NCBI RefSeq assembly: GCF_003429005.1
Contig: NZ_QVQV01000002.1
Span: forward strand, 62,001-126,000
DNA: 64,000 nt
Direction of reading: 5' to 3'
DNA from: Paraburkholderia sp. DHOC27
Lineage (GTDB): Bacteria > Pseudomonadota > Gammaproteobacteria > Burkholderiales > Burkholderiaceae
Shown piece by piece: positions 55,001 to 63,689 of the stretch (position 1 is its first letter; each line of letters opens with the position of its first letter). The notes under the pieces are model-generated. The model was not told the DNA's origin, made no database searches, and saw only the letters and a list, made by a program, of their open reading frames with translations. Position numbers and translations under genes: made by a program.

Positions 55001-58000
55001 AGCCGACGAAGCCGCTCAGCGTGAAGTTGGCAGGCGCGAGCGTGGCCACGGTGGTGCCGTCGTAGACCTTGGTGGGATTGCCGGTAATGGCGGCGCTCAA
55101 GGTTCCCGTCAGGGCAGCCCGCGTGATGGTGCCTACGCCGGCCATCGTGGTGGGCAGGATGTAGTTCGACAACAGGGTGCCCGCGCCCGCCTGATAGTCG
55201 GCTGCGCCCAGCGCCGCGGAGACGCCCTGCACGCCCGCGTTGGCGCTGTCGTAGGTCCCGGCGGTCTGCGTGACCGTCATGCTCTGGTTGCCGATCAGGC
55301 CGCTCAGCGCATAGTTCGCGGGGCTGAGCGTGGCGGCGGCGGTGCCATCGAAGGTTTTGGTAGGATTGCCAACCAACATGCCAGTCAGCGGAGCCGGGGT
55401 GATCGTGCCGGTGCCGACCGCTGTGGTCGAAATGGTGTAGTTGGAGAGTGCGGTGCCGGGGTTCGGCGTCAGGTCCGACGACTCGAAGCTGACCGTGACG
55501 CCGATGCCCGAACCGGCGTTGGGTGTGGCGTAAGAAGCCGCGCTCGCCTGTGACACCGTTGCCCCCTGGCCGCCGACGAATCCGCTCACCGTCATATCCG
55601 CGGGCGACAGCGCGAGCGCGGTCGTGCCGTCATAGACCTTGGTGGGATTGCCGGACACGCCGATCACCAGCGCGGCCGGTGTGATGCTGGCGGTGATCCC
55701 GGTGGGCTGTGTGAACGCGTAGTTGCGCGCCGCCGTGCCCGACAGCGTGAAGCCGCTCACCGTCACGGGCAGATTGTTGCCCACGTTCGACTGGCTGAAG
55801 GTGCCGCTCGCCCCCGCGCCAGACAAGCTGACGTTGCCCGCGTCACCCGGCACCAGACCGGACAGCGCGGCAGCGCTGAGATTCAGCGTGGCCGCGTTGG
55901 TTGCGTCATAGACCTTGTTACTGGCGGTGGCGCCGCTTACCGTGAGCGCCTTGGGTGTGATGTCGGCGGAGAGCCCCGCGAAACTGGCCGGCGAGATGAA
56001 ATAGTCGGCGGCCTTCGTGCCCGTCAAGCCGCCGCCGCTCACCGCCACCGCGATATCGTTGCCCGCGTTCGGCGACGTGAAGGCCGCCATCAGACTGGCC
56101 AGATTCAGCGCGACCGTCCCGGCATCCTGCGCCAGCACGCCGAACAACGCGCCCGCTGAAGTATTCAGGCTCGCGGCCGTGGTGCCGTCATAGGTTTTGT
56201 CGTTGGCCAGCACGCCGGTAATGATGAGCGGCGCGGGCGTGATGGTGCCAGGTCCCGTGGCCGTCTTCGGCAAGATGTAGTTGGCGAGATTGGTGTTGGT
56301 GTTCGCATTGAAGTTCGACGCGGTCAGCGGCGCCGACACGGTTTGCGTGCCCGCATCCACGCTGGCGTAAGCGACGCCGCCAGGCGGATTGAGCGTGGCG
56401 CCCTGACCGGCGACGAAACCCGTCACGGTGTAATTCGCGCTCGTCAGACTGGCGGTGGTGGTGTCGTTGTAGACCTTGGTGGGATCGCCGACGATGGTGG
56501 CCGTCAACGGCGCGGGCGTGATGACGCCGATCGACGCCGTGACCGGCGCACCCGCCAGCCTGTAGCCGAACACCGGGATAGTGCCGCCTGCATCCGTCAA
56601 GGTGATGGCCGCGATGTTCGCGGGCGAGCTCACGCCGATGCCCGAGCCCGCATTCGCGTTCGCATAGCTGCCCGTTGCGGTGGCGATCGTGTTGCCGTTG
56701 ACCAGACCCGTCGTGGTGAAATTCGCGCCCGTCAGGCTCGCCGTGGTGGTGCCGTCGTAGACTTTGGTGACGGTGCCCGTCAAACCGGTAATGCTGAGGG
56801 TGGGCGCGAGGCTGTAGAGAAAGCCGTTGCCGGATGCAGCGGGCGCGGTGGTCGCGCTCGTTGAATACGTTGCGTTGTACTGAATGAAATCTGGAACGAT
56901 CCCCCCTGCGGTATCCAGTGCTGGATTGCTGGAATAGATGAGCCACGGTGCCGTGGTGCCGGTCGAGACCGCGCCACTGCCGGCGTTGTTGACGAAGTTG
57001 CCCGCGGTGGCCAGCGTCACGCCCGCGCCGCCCTTGATCGAGCCACCGGCGGCGATGGTCAGGTTGCTGCCGGCCGCATCCATCGTCACGCTGCCTGCGC
57101 CCGTGACGGGTGCATTGACGTTGATCGCGTTGAAGGCCTGCAAGGTGAGATTCGCTGCGGCGCTGCTCCAGGTGATCGGCGCGTCGACGTTGATGTCACC
57201 CGCCCCTGCGCTTTGCGTGCCCACGCCGGTGGCACCAGTGGCCGTGGTCTGCTCGGTCACGCTGGTGCCGCCGTCGAGCGTGCTGGAGAGGGTGGCGGCC
57301 GCAGTGGGGTCGATGGTGAGATCGGTAGGATCGACCAGCCAGGTGCCGGCTTTGCCATGTGGCGCGCTGGCCGTAATCTGCGCGCCGTCCGCGACACTGA
57401 AATGGGCCGCCGAGGTTTCGATGGCGCCACCATTGCCGCCGTTCGGTGCACTGGCGTCGAGTTTGCCGCCCACGTCCACAGTACCCGCCGTCATGCCGCC
57501 GAGCAGCGTAATCGTGCCGCCGTGATTCTGCACCGTCTGCGCCTGGATCACGCCGCTATTGTTGACGAGACTCGCCATCACGGCATCTTTGGCCCCGGCG
57601 CTCATCAACACATCACCGCCGTCCGCCACAATCAACTGGCGATTCTCGGCCAGGTTGTCGAGCGTGCTCTGATCGACACTCAGATGCAGCAGTTGATTGC
57701 CGCTGAACGTGAGCGTCATGGCACTGCCGCCGGCCAGCGCAACGGTGCCCAGATGTGCGCTGATCGTGCCTTGATTGGAGACCTGATTGCCGAGCAAGGC
57801 GACATACCCGCCAGTGGCCGCCGTAATTGCCCCCTGGTTGACCACACTGCCCTTGCCTGACCCGGCGAACGTGCGGCTGCTCGAACCCAGCGCGCTGTCG
57901 GCGACATCGAGCGTGGACGCGACGAGGCCACCCACGTTCACCGATGCACCAGGGCCGAACAGCACGCCATTGGGATTGATGAGCCAGACCTGGCCGTTTG

Positions 58001-58457
58001 CGTTCAGGTGTCCGAAGATATTGCTGGCCGTGTTGCCCAGTATGCGATTGACAGCGATTGAGCCCGCGCCGGGTTGCACGAAGGTGACGGTCTGGTTCGG
58101 CGCAAGATTGAAACTCTGCCAGCTTAGCGACAGCGTGGGCGTGCCCTGCTGAATGGTCGTGCTGTTGCCCGCTTGCGTGATATGTCCGGAGCCGGCCGTG
58201 ATCTGGCCGCCCGTGGGGCCCGCTGCCTGCGCGAACTCGCAGACACCGAGTGCGAGCAGCAGCGCACAAGGCCAACTGTGCTGACGCAGACACAGCCACA
58301 CAGCGAGCGGCAAGCTCAGACACGAACTCCGGTGCGAACTGCGATCGAAGCGATGTACATTCCTCGGGCCCGACAACACATCATGTCGGGCCGGGTCCGC
58401 GCTGGAATCCCACTTCAGACAGGCGGGGTTCCGTCTCATCCGAGAAGGATGGCTCAC
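49026..58457 (-). CDS. giant TpsA exoprotein with about 28 YDG repeats
   Basis: A 3143-residue secreted protein. Residues 1-78 form an extended signal peptide ending FAQA. The two-partner secretion domain follows, with WQSFNLAPNQTVTFVQP and the hallmark NPNGVLFGPGASVNVGGLVAST. From about residue 560 to 3040 lie about 28 tandem YDG-type repeats of 82-95 residues, each opening with a form of KVYDGTTTA and ending near ITPA. The C-terminal about 90 residues are non-repetitive. It starts with GTG at 58457 after AGGGG. It is the first gene of the tps operon; TpsB follows with a 4-base overlap. It is probably an adhesin or contact protein exported by TpsB; no CdiA-type toxin end is seen. Confidence 0.92.
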   Translation of the reverse strand: MSHPSRMRRNPACLKWDSSADPARHDVLSGPRNVHRFDRSSHRSSCLSLPLAVWLCLRQHSWPCALLLALGVCEFAQAAGPTGGQITAGSGHITQAGNSTTIQQGTPTLSLSWQSFNLAPNQTVTFVQPGAGSIAVNRILGNTASNIFGHLNANGQVWLINPNGVLFGPGASVNVGGLVASTLDVADSALGSSSRTFAGSGKGSVVNQGAITAATGGYVALLGNQVSNQGTISAHLGTVALAGGSAMTLTFSGNQLLHLSVDQSTLDNLAENRQLIVADGGDVLMSAGAKDAVMASLVNNSGVIQAQTVQNHGGTITLLGGMTAGTVDVGGKLDASAPNGGNGGAIETSAAHFSVADGAQITASAPHGKAGTWLVDPTDLTIDPTAAATLSSTLDGGTSVTEQTTATGATGVGTQSAGAGDINVDAPITWSSAAANLTLQAFNAINVNAPVTGAGSVTMDAAGSNLTIAAGGSIKGGAGVTLATAGNFVNNAGSGAVSTGTTAPWLIYSSNPALDTAGGIVPDFIQYNATYSTSATTAPAASGNGFLYSLAPTLSITGLTGTVTKVYDGTTTASLTGANFTTTGLVNGNTIATATGSYANANAGSGIGVSSPANIAAITLTDAGGTIPVFGYRLAGAPVTASIGVITPAPLTATIVGDPTKVYNDTTTASLTSANYTVTGFVAGQGATLNPPGGVAYASVDAGTQTVSAPLTASNFNANTNTNLANYILPKTATGPGTITPAPLIITGVLANDKTYDGTTAASLNTSAGALFGVLAQDAGTVALNLASLMAAFTSPNAGNDIAVAVSGGGLTGTKAADYFISPASFAGLSADITPKALTVSGATASNKVYDATNAATLNLSAAALSGLVPGDAGNVSLSGAGASGTFSQSNVGNNLPVTVSGFTLSGTAARNYAFTQPTGITASITPAALVIGVSGNPTKVYDGTTALALSPADMTVSGFVGGQGATVSQASAASYATPNAGSGIGVTVSFESSDLTPNPGTALSNYTISTTAVGTGTITPAPLTGMLVGNPTKTFDGTAAATLSPANYALSGLIGNQSMTVTQTAGTYDSANAGVQGVSAALGAADYQAGAGTLLSNYILPTTMAGVGTITRAALTGTLSAAITGNPTKVYDGTTVATLAPANFTLSGFVGSDSATVNQSVSGQYGSKNVGLQPVSANLSEADFTAGAGTNLNNYTFPVVAFGTGTILPAPLSVSIINNPTKVYNGTTTVALNPGNFQINGFVPGEGAQINATTPFAYASANAGAEAVSGNLTNGNYVANTGTLLSNYVLASSASGAGTILQAPLFITGVYATSKVYDTTTSDTLNVASAGLAGLVSTDVGKVTLTTSNTGTFAQANVGNGIAVTAGGFSIAGSAFANYALQPVSGLSANITPAPLTLTGIVANNKVYDATTAATLNTSNGVLNGVLGSDSVSFSETGAAAQFRTANVGSGLSVTVGGFTLGGASAGNYMLTQPAGLTASITPAPITAVITGTPTKLYDGDTTATLTAQNYVLSGFVNGQGATVPQQSGASYTTANAGTGLGLTSALVISDFLANAGTNLSNYSLPTTATGDQGVITPRVINLTGTRVYDSTTGAAATLFGNGGVLSGIDGQTLTLSGSGTLTTKNVGNQQPFAAGGLNGFTLTGNNGAVASNYTFVGGTDWVTITPATLSVSGATAASKTYDGSTAATVSGATLTGVLGTDAVTLGNATSGTFASKNAGNGIAVSTSMTISGTDASNYIILQPVGLTASIAPLAITVSASGQDKSYSGTTTAGVTLSSSGVIPGDSVSFTDTGANFSTSNVGTGIPISVTGIAGTGADAGNYTLTNTTATTQANITPDVLNLTSTRVYDTTTGAAATLFGNGGVLSGVDGETLTLSDSGTLASKNVGTQQPFAVNGLNGFTLTGNNGATASNYTLVGGMDWVTITPAILTVSGTAASNKIYDGTTAATLSGATLQGVLGTDAVTLGNDTTGTFASKNVGNNIAVSTAMTLNGADAGNYLVVQPAGLSASILPLAISVTATGINKVYDGTTTAGVTLSSSGLVAGDRVTFTDTGARFSSPNVGTAVPISVTGIADAGTDAGNYTLLNNAAAASANITPAILNLTATRVYDATTGAGAALFGNDGVLTGVNGETLTLGGSGTLSTKNVGTQQAFAVNGLNGFTLSGNGTALASNYTFAGGTDWVTITPATLTVLGTVAGNKVYNGNTVATLSGSTLQGVLSIDNVTLGIDTTGTFASKNVGNNIAVSTGMTISGTDAGNYVIVQPAGLTASITPLAIIVSATGQSKVYDGTTTAGVSLSSNGVLPGDSLSFTESAANFSTPNVGTAVPITVSGISGTGTGLGNYTFNTTATTSANIAPAILNLTGARVYDGTTGAAASVFGNDGVLTGVDGQTLTLRGNGTLSTKNVGTQQPFAVNGLNGYTLTGNGSALASNYTFVGGMDWVTITPLAITVTVTGQNKVYDGNTTAAVTLSGSGALPGDALTFTDTAASFNTPNAGNGIPITVTGITGSGADLANYTFSTTATGSANITPAILSLTGTRVYDGTTSASASLFGSNGVLTGVNGETLTLSGTGTLTTKNVGTQQPFAASGTSGLTLTGNGTALASNYTFAGGTDWVTITPLAITVTATGQNKVYDGTTTAGVSLNSSGIIPGDSLTFTDSAASFSTANAGNGIPITVTGISGSGADLGNYTFGTAATASANITPSVLNLTASRAYDGTSAANANLFGNNGTLSGVNGETLALGGAGTLSSRNVGNEVSFAADGLSGFTLSGNGATLASNYTLTGGTDWVSINPALLSVVGTTASNRVYDGTTVAGLSGATLSGLFGQDAVTLGNATAGTFNNKNVGSNKPVTTAMTISGADAGNYILLQPTGLTASITPLGILVNATGNDKVYDGTTLATVTLSSAGVVPGDQVNFSSMSASFADSNAANGISVAVGGISERGADAGNYTLLNSTATTTANITPLPITVTATGTSKVYDGNDSDIVTLTSNGILAGDKLQFSYGAADFSNPDVGNGKPVTVTGISDSGANAQDYVFNTSALTAANITSPGVGGPLLGLAQSGFQESGTGVTVSGLAQTQSLLQPEGVETPYGVANQDDTGIYTGNRQPKDSAMPRNRIPADFHPGLGLTVIQGGVRLPADAGP
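49330..56780 (-). repeat. tandem YDG repeat array inside the TpsA gene
   Basis: About 28 in-frame repeat units of around 250-290 bp, recognisable by KVYDGTT-like openings. The first eleven are diverse. From about unit 12 they fall into three types, A (opening RVYDxTTGA), B (opening NKVYDGTTAATLSGATL) and C (opening NKVYDGTTTAGV). By eye the order is ABC-ABC-ABC-AC-AC-ABC-C. Such order is expected from unequal recombination. Confidence 0.8.
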
Positions 58458-58827
58458 GAGTCGATACCCCTAACATTGGGTACGCGCCAGGCGTTTTAAT
58501 CATGCCAAAGGTGCGTGCAATCCTCATCGCAGAGCCGCGCCTTTGAGCCTCAGTGTCTTTAGTATTAGCAGACGATACAAGTTGTGCATAGAAGTTTCGA
58601 ATTTTTTCGAACCGCAAAACAACGCAGCAGATTGACGCTTTGCCGATATCGCTGAGCGCGACGAGCCGATGAACAGGAATTGAAATGGATGCAGCAACCT
58701 GCAGAAAACTGCTGCAAATAACGCTCCATTTCAATCGTCACGCGCTTGCGCGAAGCTCATGGCATTGCTTCGCAGTGCAACATTTCTTTCTGCGCCGCAT
58801 GAGTCATTCAATGCGATACAACGCGTT
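58458..58827. other. intergenic region before the tps operon
   Basis: The 370-bp gap between rsgA and tpsA, both on the minus strand. It contains TTCGAA-TTTT-TTCGAA (58596-58611), a possible regulator site about 140 bp before the tpsA GTG. No gene is supported. Confidence 0.4.
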
Positions 58828-59916
58828 TCATTTCGGTTCCCTTTCAAACCGTTCGCGACTGATGCGTCGCGCGGCACGCTGCTTGCCTTCGTCACGCTGG
58901 CGTCGCTGTGCGGCTTGCTTGTCGTCGAAGAAGGCCGCTTCACGTTGCAGCTTTCGATACGAACTCAGGCGTCTCGCTGACAGACGCCCTTCATCGAGCG
59001 CCAGCGCGATTGCGCATCCCGCTTCGCCGTTGTGACCACAGTTGCGAAACGCGCATTGCCGCATCAACTGCGTCACGTCCTCGAAGGCATCGTGCAGACT
59101 GTCCTCATCGGCTGTCACGCCGACGCTGCGTATGCCCGGTGTGTCGATGATCACGCCACGCCCTGGTAGCACGAAGAGCGAACGGCTGGTGGTGGTATGC
59201 GCGCCACGCGCGCCCTTGGCGCTGACGGCGAGCGTCGACTGTCGCTGGGTACCGATCAGCGCATTGACGATGGAGCTTTTACCGACGCCCGATGAGCCCA
59301 CCAGCACGCAGGTCTCACCCTCGTGCAACAGCGCCTCGAGCGGTGTGATGCCGCGCGCTGCGTGAGACTCGCTCACGGTGCTCACCACGCATAGCGGGAT
59401 GCCATGACCGAGTTCGGCGATCTGCTCGATGTACGTGCTGTGCTCGTCCACCAGATCGGCCTTGTTGAGCACGAGCACCGGCGCAATGCGGTTGACCCGT
59501 GCCAGCAGCAGGTAACGTTCGAGGCGCGACAGGTTGAACTCGTCGGTACATGAGGTGACGATAAAGAGCTTGTCTACGTTGGCTGCCAATAACTGCGCGC
59601 GGGCCTGTGTGCCCTCCTCGCTATGACTGCGCTGAAAACAGGTGGCGCGCTCCAGCATATCGACGAATTCCACCTCGCCCGTGGCGGTGGGAAGGCCGAG
59701 AATCCAGTCGCCGATAATCGGCATGCGCGGACTCTTGCGGGCGAACACGAGCCTGAAGTGACCGGCTTCGCCCGCTGGCTGCTGCGGGTTCTCGCCGGAA
59801 ACGACGAAGCGCAAGCCGAAATCCTCGACGACGCGATACGGCTGTCCGATGCCATAGCGCTCCGCCTGTTCTGAAAAGAAATTGTTGAAACCCAGTTGCT
59901 TAAGTGATCGAGACAC
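58828..59916 (-). CDS. rsgA: ribosome small-subunit biogenesis GTPase RsgA
   Basis: A 362-residue circularly permuted GTPase. After an N-terminal OB-type region come G4 (LVLNKADLVD), G1 (GSSGVGKSSIVNALIG) and G3 (IDTPGIRSVG), in permuted order. A Zn knuckle follows (CAFRNCGHNGEAGC). It acts in late 30S subunit assembly. The start chosen is GTG 59916, preceded by AAGGA at good distance; the frame runs on to 60084 but without a site. It lies upstream of the tps operon on the same strand, with a long gap. Confidence 0.92.
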   Translation of the reverse strand: MSRSLKQLGFNNFFSEQAERYGIGQPYRVVEDFGLRFVVSGENPQQPAGEAGHFRLVFARKSPRMPIIGDWILGLPTATGEVEFVDMLERATCFQRSHSEEGTQARAQLLAANVDKLFIVTSCTDEFNLSRLERYLLLARVNRIAPVLVLNKADLVDEHSTYIEQIAELGHGIPLCVVSTVSESHAARGITPLEALLHEGETCVLVGSSGVGKSSIVNALIGTQRQSTLAVSAKGARGAHTTTSRSLFVLPGRGVIIDTPGIRSVGVTADEDSLHDAFEDVTQLMRQCAFRNCGHNGEAGCAIALALDEGRLSARRLSSYRKLQREAAFFDDKQAAQRRQRDEGKQRAARRISRERFEREPK

Positions 59917-60676
59917 GATTGATAGTTCCTTGACGAAAGAAAGGCTAACCACGACGTGCTGGCGACGTTGGCAATGGACGTGTCGACGCCCGCTGCCCGC
60001 ACGTTCCGTGCGCAACGTTATTGATAAGCATGCCGAATCGTTATGCCTGAGGTGGTTCACGCAACGCGTGATGCAAACGTGCAAGGCATGCCTGGCCCGC
60101 GAACCGTTCGTCTGGTTTCAGACGCGGTTAGCTTGCATCAGGATGCTCAGGCCATAGCGGGAATCAGCGCGGATGGCGCTGCAAGAGACGGGGCGGACCA
60201 TGCGACAGGCGAAAGACACGCGCGGCAGCCACGCGGCCGGAACAGGCGCGCGTGCCGTAGTGACGCGTCAGGCCTGAAAAGCCTGACGTATAAGGCGAAA
60301 TGGAGAGATAAAGGCTAGCGCGGCTTTCGGGCGCGTGTGCAGCTTCGCGAAGCGGATTCGATTCGAGCGTGATCATGGTCCCATTGCATGGAAGGATTCA
60401 GGAGAAGCGTGCTTGACGTGATGAAATGAAGCGCTTTCATAGCCATACCTCCTGATTGCAATGAGTGGACCTGGGTGGACCCTGGCGGGTCGGTGGGTCA
60501 GATGCCGAAGATGCTTCGTTGATGAGACGTATCAACAAGCAACGTATCAACAAGGCGACCCATGATAGCGGAGAACAAAACGCTGGCGCGAAGAATCTGG
60601 CGTGTTGTGGTGTGCAAGCAACCGCACCACTGCCCGTAAAATGCCGGAACCTCATTCACTGTGCGACCCCTACGCC
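59917..60676. other. intergenic region with one strong hairpin
   Basis: A 760-bp divergent gap between rsgA and the acetyltransferase. It has a perfect hairpin CGTCAGGC-N7-GCCTGACG at 60266-60288 without a U-tract. A GGTGGACC-type direct repeat lies near 60470. No ORF is convincing. Confidence 0.45.
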
Positions 60677-61165
60677 ATGTCCATCAGAGACCAGATTAGA
60701 GACCAGATCAGAGAACGTAGCGAAGCAGACAACGCGGTACTGCTCGACATCTGGCACCGCGCCGTACACGCCACTCATACGTTCCTCGGCGAAGCCGTGA
60801 TCGCCGAAATCTATCCGAAGGTTCGCGACGTGTATCTGCCCAGCGTCCCGGTGTGGGTCTACGAAGCGGAAGATGGCCGTGTCGCCGGCTTCATCGGCGT
60901 GACCGGGAACCACGTCGAAATGCTGTTCGTCGACCCGGTGTATTTCGGTCGAGGCATCGGCACGGCGCTGCTCGATCATGTGAAGGCACGTCACCTCGCG
61001 CAGGGTCACGCCAACGGTCATGCGCCGCTGAGCGTCGACGTCAACGAACATAATCACCAAGCGCATTCGTTTTACCGCCGCTACGGCTTCACGGATGTCA
61101 GCCGTTCGGCAACCGATCCCGCCGGCCGGCCCTTTCCGATCATCCGCATGGCGTGGCAACCGTGA
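60677..61165 (+). CDS. GNAT-family N-acetyltransferase
   Basis: A 162-residue GNAT protein. It has VAGFIGVTGNHVEMLFVDPVYFGRGIGTALLDHV, where the R-G-I-G-T loop binds acetyl-CoA, and SVDVNEHNHQAHSFYRRYGF, the usual end motif. The acceptor is unknown; some close relatives acetylate small molecules or antibiotics. The N-terminus has a short DQIRDQIRE duplication. The ATG at 60677 is chosen as the first good in-frame start; no strong ribosome binding site is seen. Confidence 0.85.
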   Translation: MSIRDQIRDQIRERSEADNAVLLDIWHRAVHATHTFLGEAVIAEIYPKVRDVYLPSVPVWVYEAEDGRVAGFIGVTGNHVEMLFVDPVYFGRGIGTALLDHVKARHLAQGHANGHAPLSVDVNEHNHQAHSFYRRYGFTDVSRSATDPAGRPFPIIRMAWQP

Positions 61166-61419
61166 CACCCGCCGCGTCGGACCATTGAACCGCCTCGTGC
61201 ACTGCATGCACTTCATGTCCCTCGCGACCTGCGCCGCGGCAGCCGCCGATGCCGATCGGCACAATCGGCTAAGATATTAAGGATCAGCAGTTCATTTCCG
61301 TCCGCCACGCGGTGCCACTGCACGAAGCTGATCAAGCCACCCTGCAGCCAGTGCACATGCACGCAAGCCGCTACGCGCTCACGGCGGTCGGCCGTCTTTC
61401 GCAATCAGAGGAACCCAGC

Positions 61420-62865
61420 ATGGCTACATCCAGCTATACCGATACCCGTCTCCTGATCAACAACGAGTGGTGCGACGCCGCCAGCGGCAAGACCATCGAG
61501 GTCCTCAACCCGGCGACCGGCAAGCCCATCGGCAAGGTCGCGCACGCCGGCACCGCCGATCTGGACCGCGCCCTCGCCGCCGCGCAGAAAGGCTTCGAAG
61601 CGTGGCGCAAGGTGCCCGCCAACGAACGCGCGGCCACCATGCGCAAGGCCGCGGCGCTGGTTCGTGAGCGTGCCTCGGACATCGCCCGTCTGATGACGCT
61701 GGAGCAAGGCAAGCCGTTCGGCGAAGCACGTATCGAAGTGCTCTCCGCCGCCGACATCATCGAGTGGTTCGCCGACGAAGGCCGCCGCGTGTACGGACGC
61801 GTCGTGCCGCCGCGTAACATCGCAGCGCAGCAACTGGTGCTGAAAGAGCCGATCGGACCGGTCGCCGCCTTCACGCCGTGGAATTTCCCGGTCAACCAGG
61901 TGGTGCGCAAGTTAAGCGCGGCGCTCACGTGCGGCTGCTCGTTCCTCGTCAAGGCACCGGAAGAAACCCCGGCTTCGCCTGCCGCGTTGCTACAGGCTTT
62001 TGTCGAAGCCGGCGTGCCGCCCGGCACGGTGGGCCTCGTGTTCGGCGATCCCGCTGAAATCTCCAACTACCTGATCCCGCACCCGATCATCCGCAAGGTG
62101 ACCTTTACGGGTTCGACGCCAGTCGGCAAACAACTGGCTGCGCTCGCCGGCACGCATATGAAGCGCGCCACGATGGAGCTGGGCGGTCACGCGCCGGTCA
62201 TCGTCGCGGAAGACGCCGACGTCACGCTGGCGGTCAAGGCCGCCGGCGCCGCGAAGTTCCGCAACGCGGGCCAGGTCTGCATTTCGCCGACCCGTTTCCT
62301 CGTTCACAACAGCATCCGCGAAGCCTTCACCGAGGCGCTCGTCAAGCATGCGGAAAGCCTCAAGCTGGGTGACGGCCTCACCGAAGGCACGACGCTTGGG
62401 CCGCTCGCCAACGCGCGCCGTCTGACGGCAATGGCCAAGGTGCTCGACAACGCCCGCGCCACCGGCGCGACGGTCGCCACGGGCGGCGAGCGCGTGGGCA
62501 GCGAAGGCAACTTCTTCGCGCCCACGGTGCTGACCAACGTGTCGCTCGAAGCGGACGTCTTCAACAACGAGCCGTTCGGTCCGGTCGCAGCCATTCGTGG
62601 CTTCGACAAGCTGGAAGACGCCATCGCGGAAGCGAACCGCCTGCCGTACGGTCTTGCGGGTTATGCGTTCACGAAGTCGTTCACCAACGTGCACATGCTG
62701 TCGCAACAGCTCGAAGTCGGCATGCTGTGGATCAACCAGCCTGCTACGCCGACGCCGGAAATGCCGTTCGGCGGCGTGAAGGATTCGGGCTATGGTTCGG
62801 AAGGCGGACCGGAAGCGCTCGAAGCGTACCTGGTCACGAAGTCGGTGACGGTGATGACGACCTGA
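61420..62865 (+). CDS. NAD(P)-dependent aldehyde dehydrogenase (succinate-semialdehyde dehydrogenase-like)
   Basis: A 481-residue aldehyde dehydrogenase. The cofactor region includes [19 protein letters not shown] and [13 protein letters not shown]. The catalytic Glu is in [11 protein letters not shown] (about residue 253) and the Cys in [11 protein letters not shown] (about residue 287). Sequence style and length match the GabD/SsdA group, which oxidises succinate semialdehyde and related aldehydes. The ATG at 61420 follows AGAGGAAC. It ends at a strong intrinsic terminator, so it is transcribed alone. Confidence 0.9.
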   Translation: MATSSYTDTRLLINNEWCDAASGKTIEVLNPATGKPIGKVAHAGTADLDRALAAAQKGFEAWRKVPANERAATMRKAAALVRERASDIARLMTLEQGKPFGEARIEVLSAADIIEWFADEGRRVYGRVVPPRNIAAQQLVLKEPIGPVAAFTPWNFPVNQVVRKLSAALTCGCSFLVKAPEETPASPAALLQAFVEAGVPPGTVGLVFGDPAEISNYLIPHPIIRKVTFTGSTPVGKQLAALAGTHMKRATMELGGHAPVIVAEDADVTLAVKAAGAAKFRNAGQVCISPTRFLVHNSIREAFTEALVKHAESLKLGDGLTEGTTLGPLANARRLTAMAKVLDNARATGATVATGGERVGSEGNFFAPTVLTNVSLEADVFNNEPFGPVAAIRGFDKLEDAIAEANRLPYGLAGYAFTKSFTNVHMLSQQLEVGMLWINQPATPTPEMPFGGVKDSGYGSEGGPEALEAYLVTKSVTVMTT

Positions 62866-62910
62866 CGCTGCGTTAAAGCAGCAGCGTCCGCTGTCATGAA
62901 GATGTATAGC

Positions 62911-62939
62911 GTGGCCCCATGTGGGGCCACTTTTTTTTT
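62911..62939 (+). terminator. strong intrinsic terminator after the aldehyde dehydrogenase
   Basis: GTGGCCCCAT and GTGGGGCCAC form an almost perfect 9-bp stem with a two-base loop, followed by nine T. Confidence 0.92.
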
Positions 62940-63001
62940 CGCGGCACGCGTGGTGAAACCTCGTGCATGGACCACGGGTCCGGCGCTTTTTAAGCATTCA
63001 C

Positions 63002-63079
63002 TTGACAGCCGCGCAGTTACGAAGGTAACCTTAGCAGGTAGCCTTCATAGTTTACACGTGGTTTACATCCACGTGGTTT
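63002..63079 (+). promoter_or_regulatory. promoter and candidate operators of the MarR gene
   Basis: TTGACA (63002-63007), 18 bases, TAACCT (63026-63031) could be a sigma-70 promoter. The palindrome AAGGTAACCTT (63023-63033) overlaps the -10, and CACGTGGTTT is repeated directly at 63055-63064 and 63070-63079. MarR proteins often bind such sites to control their own gene. Confidence 0.45.
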
Positions 63080-63105
63080 GCAGTGAATCAGCGTGAGGTC
63101 CCACC

Positions 63106-63558
63106 ATGAGCGAAATCCCGAGCAATACCGACGTGGCCCGCATCACGGCGCTCGCAGGCGAGTTGCGCGTCGTGGTCGGTCAGTTGAAGCGGCGTCTGCG
63201 CGAGCAGTCCAATCTCGGCGACCTCTCGTGGACCCAGTTGCGCGTGCTGTCGCGGCTCGATCGTGAGGGCCCCGCCACTGTCACCGCGCTCGCCCGCGCC
63301 GAAGGCATCCGTCCGCAATCAATGGGTGAAACCGTCGCCGCGCTCAAGGCCGTGGGCTTTGTCAGCGGCAAGCCCGATCCCAACGACGGCCGGCAAACCG
63401 TACTGTCACTCACGCCGGCCTGCGTCAAGGCAATCAAGAGCGGTCGTGCGGCGAATGACGACTGGTTGTCGAAGGCAATCAGCGCGCGGCTCGAAGCATC
63501 CGAACAGGAACAGCTCGCCGCCGCCATCGAACTGCTCAAACGCATCATTGCAACCTGA
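63106..63558 (+). CDS. MarR-family transcriptional regulator
   Basis: A 150-residue winged-helix regulator. It contains LSWTQLRVLSRLDREGPATVTALARAEGIRPQSMGETVAALKAVGFVSG, then the wing PDPNDGRQTVLSLTP, and dimerisation helices at both ends. MarR proteins release DNA upon binding small aromatic ligands or on oxidation. The next gene, an isochorismatase-like hydrolase on the same strand 131 bp away, is the likely target. A promoter with operator-like repeats lies upstream, suggesting autoregulation. Confidence 0.92.
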   Translation: MSEIPSNTDVARITALAGELRVVVGQLKRRLREQSNLGDLSWTQLRVLSRLDREGPATVTALARAEGIRPQSMGETVAALKAVGFVSGKPDPNDGRQTVLSLTPACVKAIKSGRAANDDWLSKAISARLEASEQEQLAAAIELLKRIIAT

Positions 63559-63689
63559 TCCGCCACCGCCTGCATTCACCCGCGTGCATTCATACGCTGG
63601 CGGCCACCCTCGAGCAATCCCGAGCCGCGCATACGCAAGCGGCCCATCCAGACCTCTCGTCGCAGCACTCTCACCTGAAGGAGATTCTC

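Noticed and set aside
49330..56780. Regularly spaced repeats that could suggest CRISPR
   Set aside because: The period is about 250-290 bp, units are imperfect and in frame; they encode YDG domains.
49000..58160. Many long plus-strand open frames opposite TpsA (for example 52005-53708)
   Set aside because: They mirror the repetitive high-GC TpsA gene, have Ala/Arg/His-rich translations and no ribosome binding sites.
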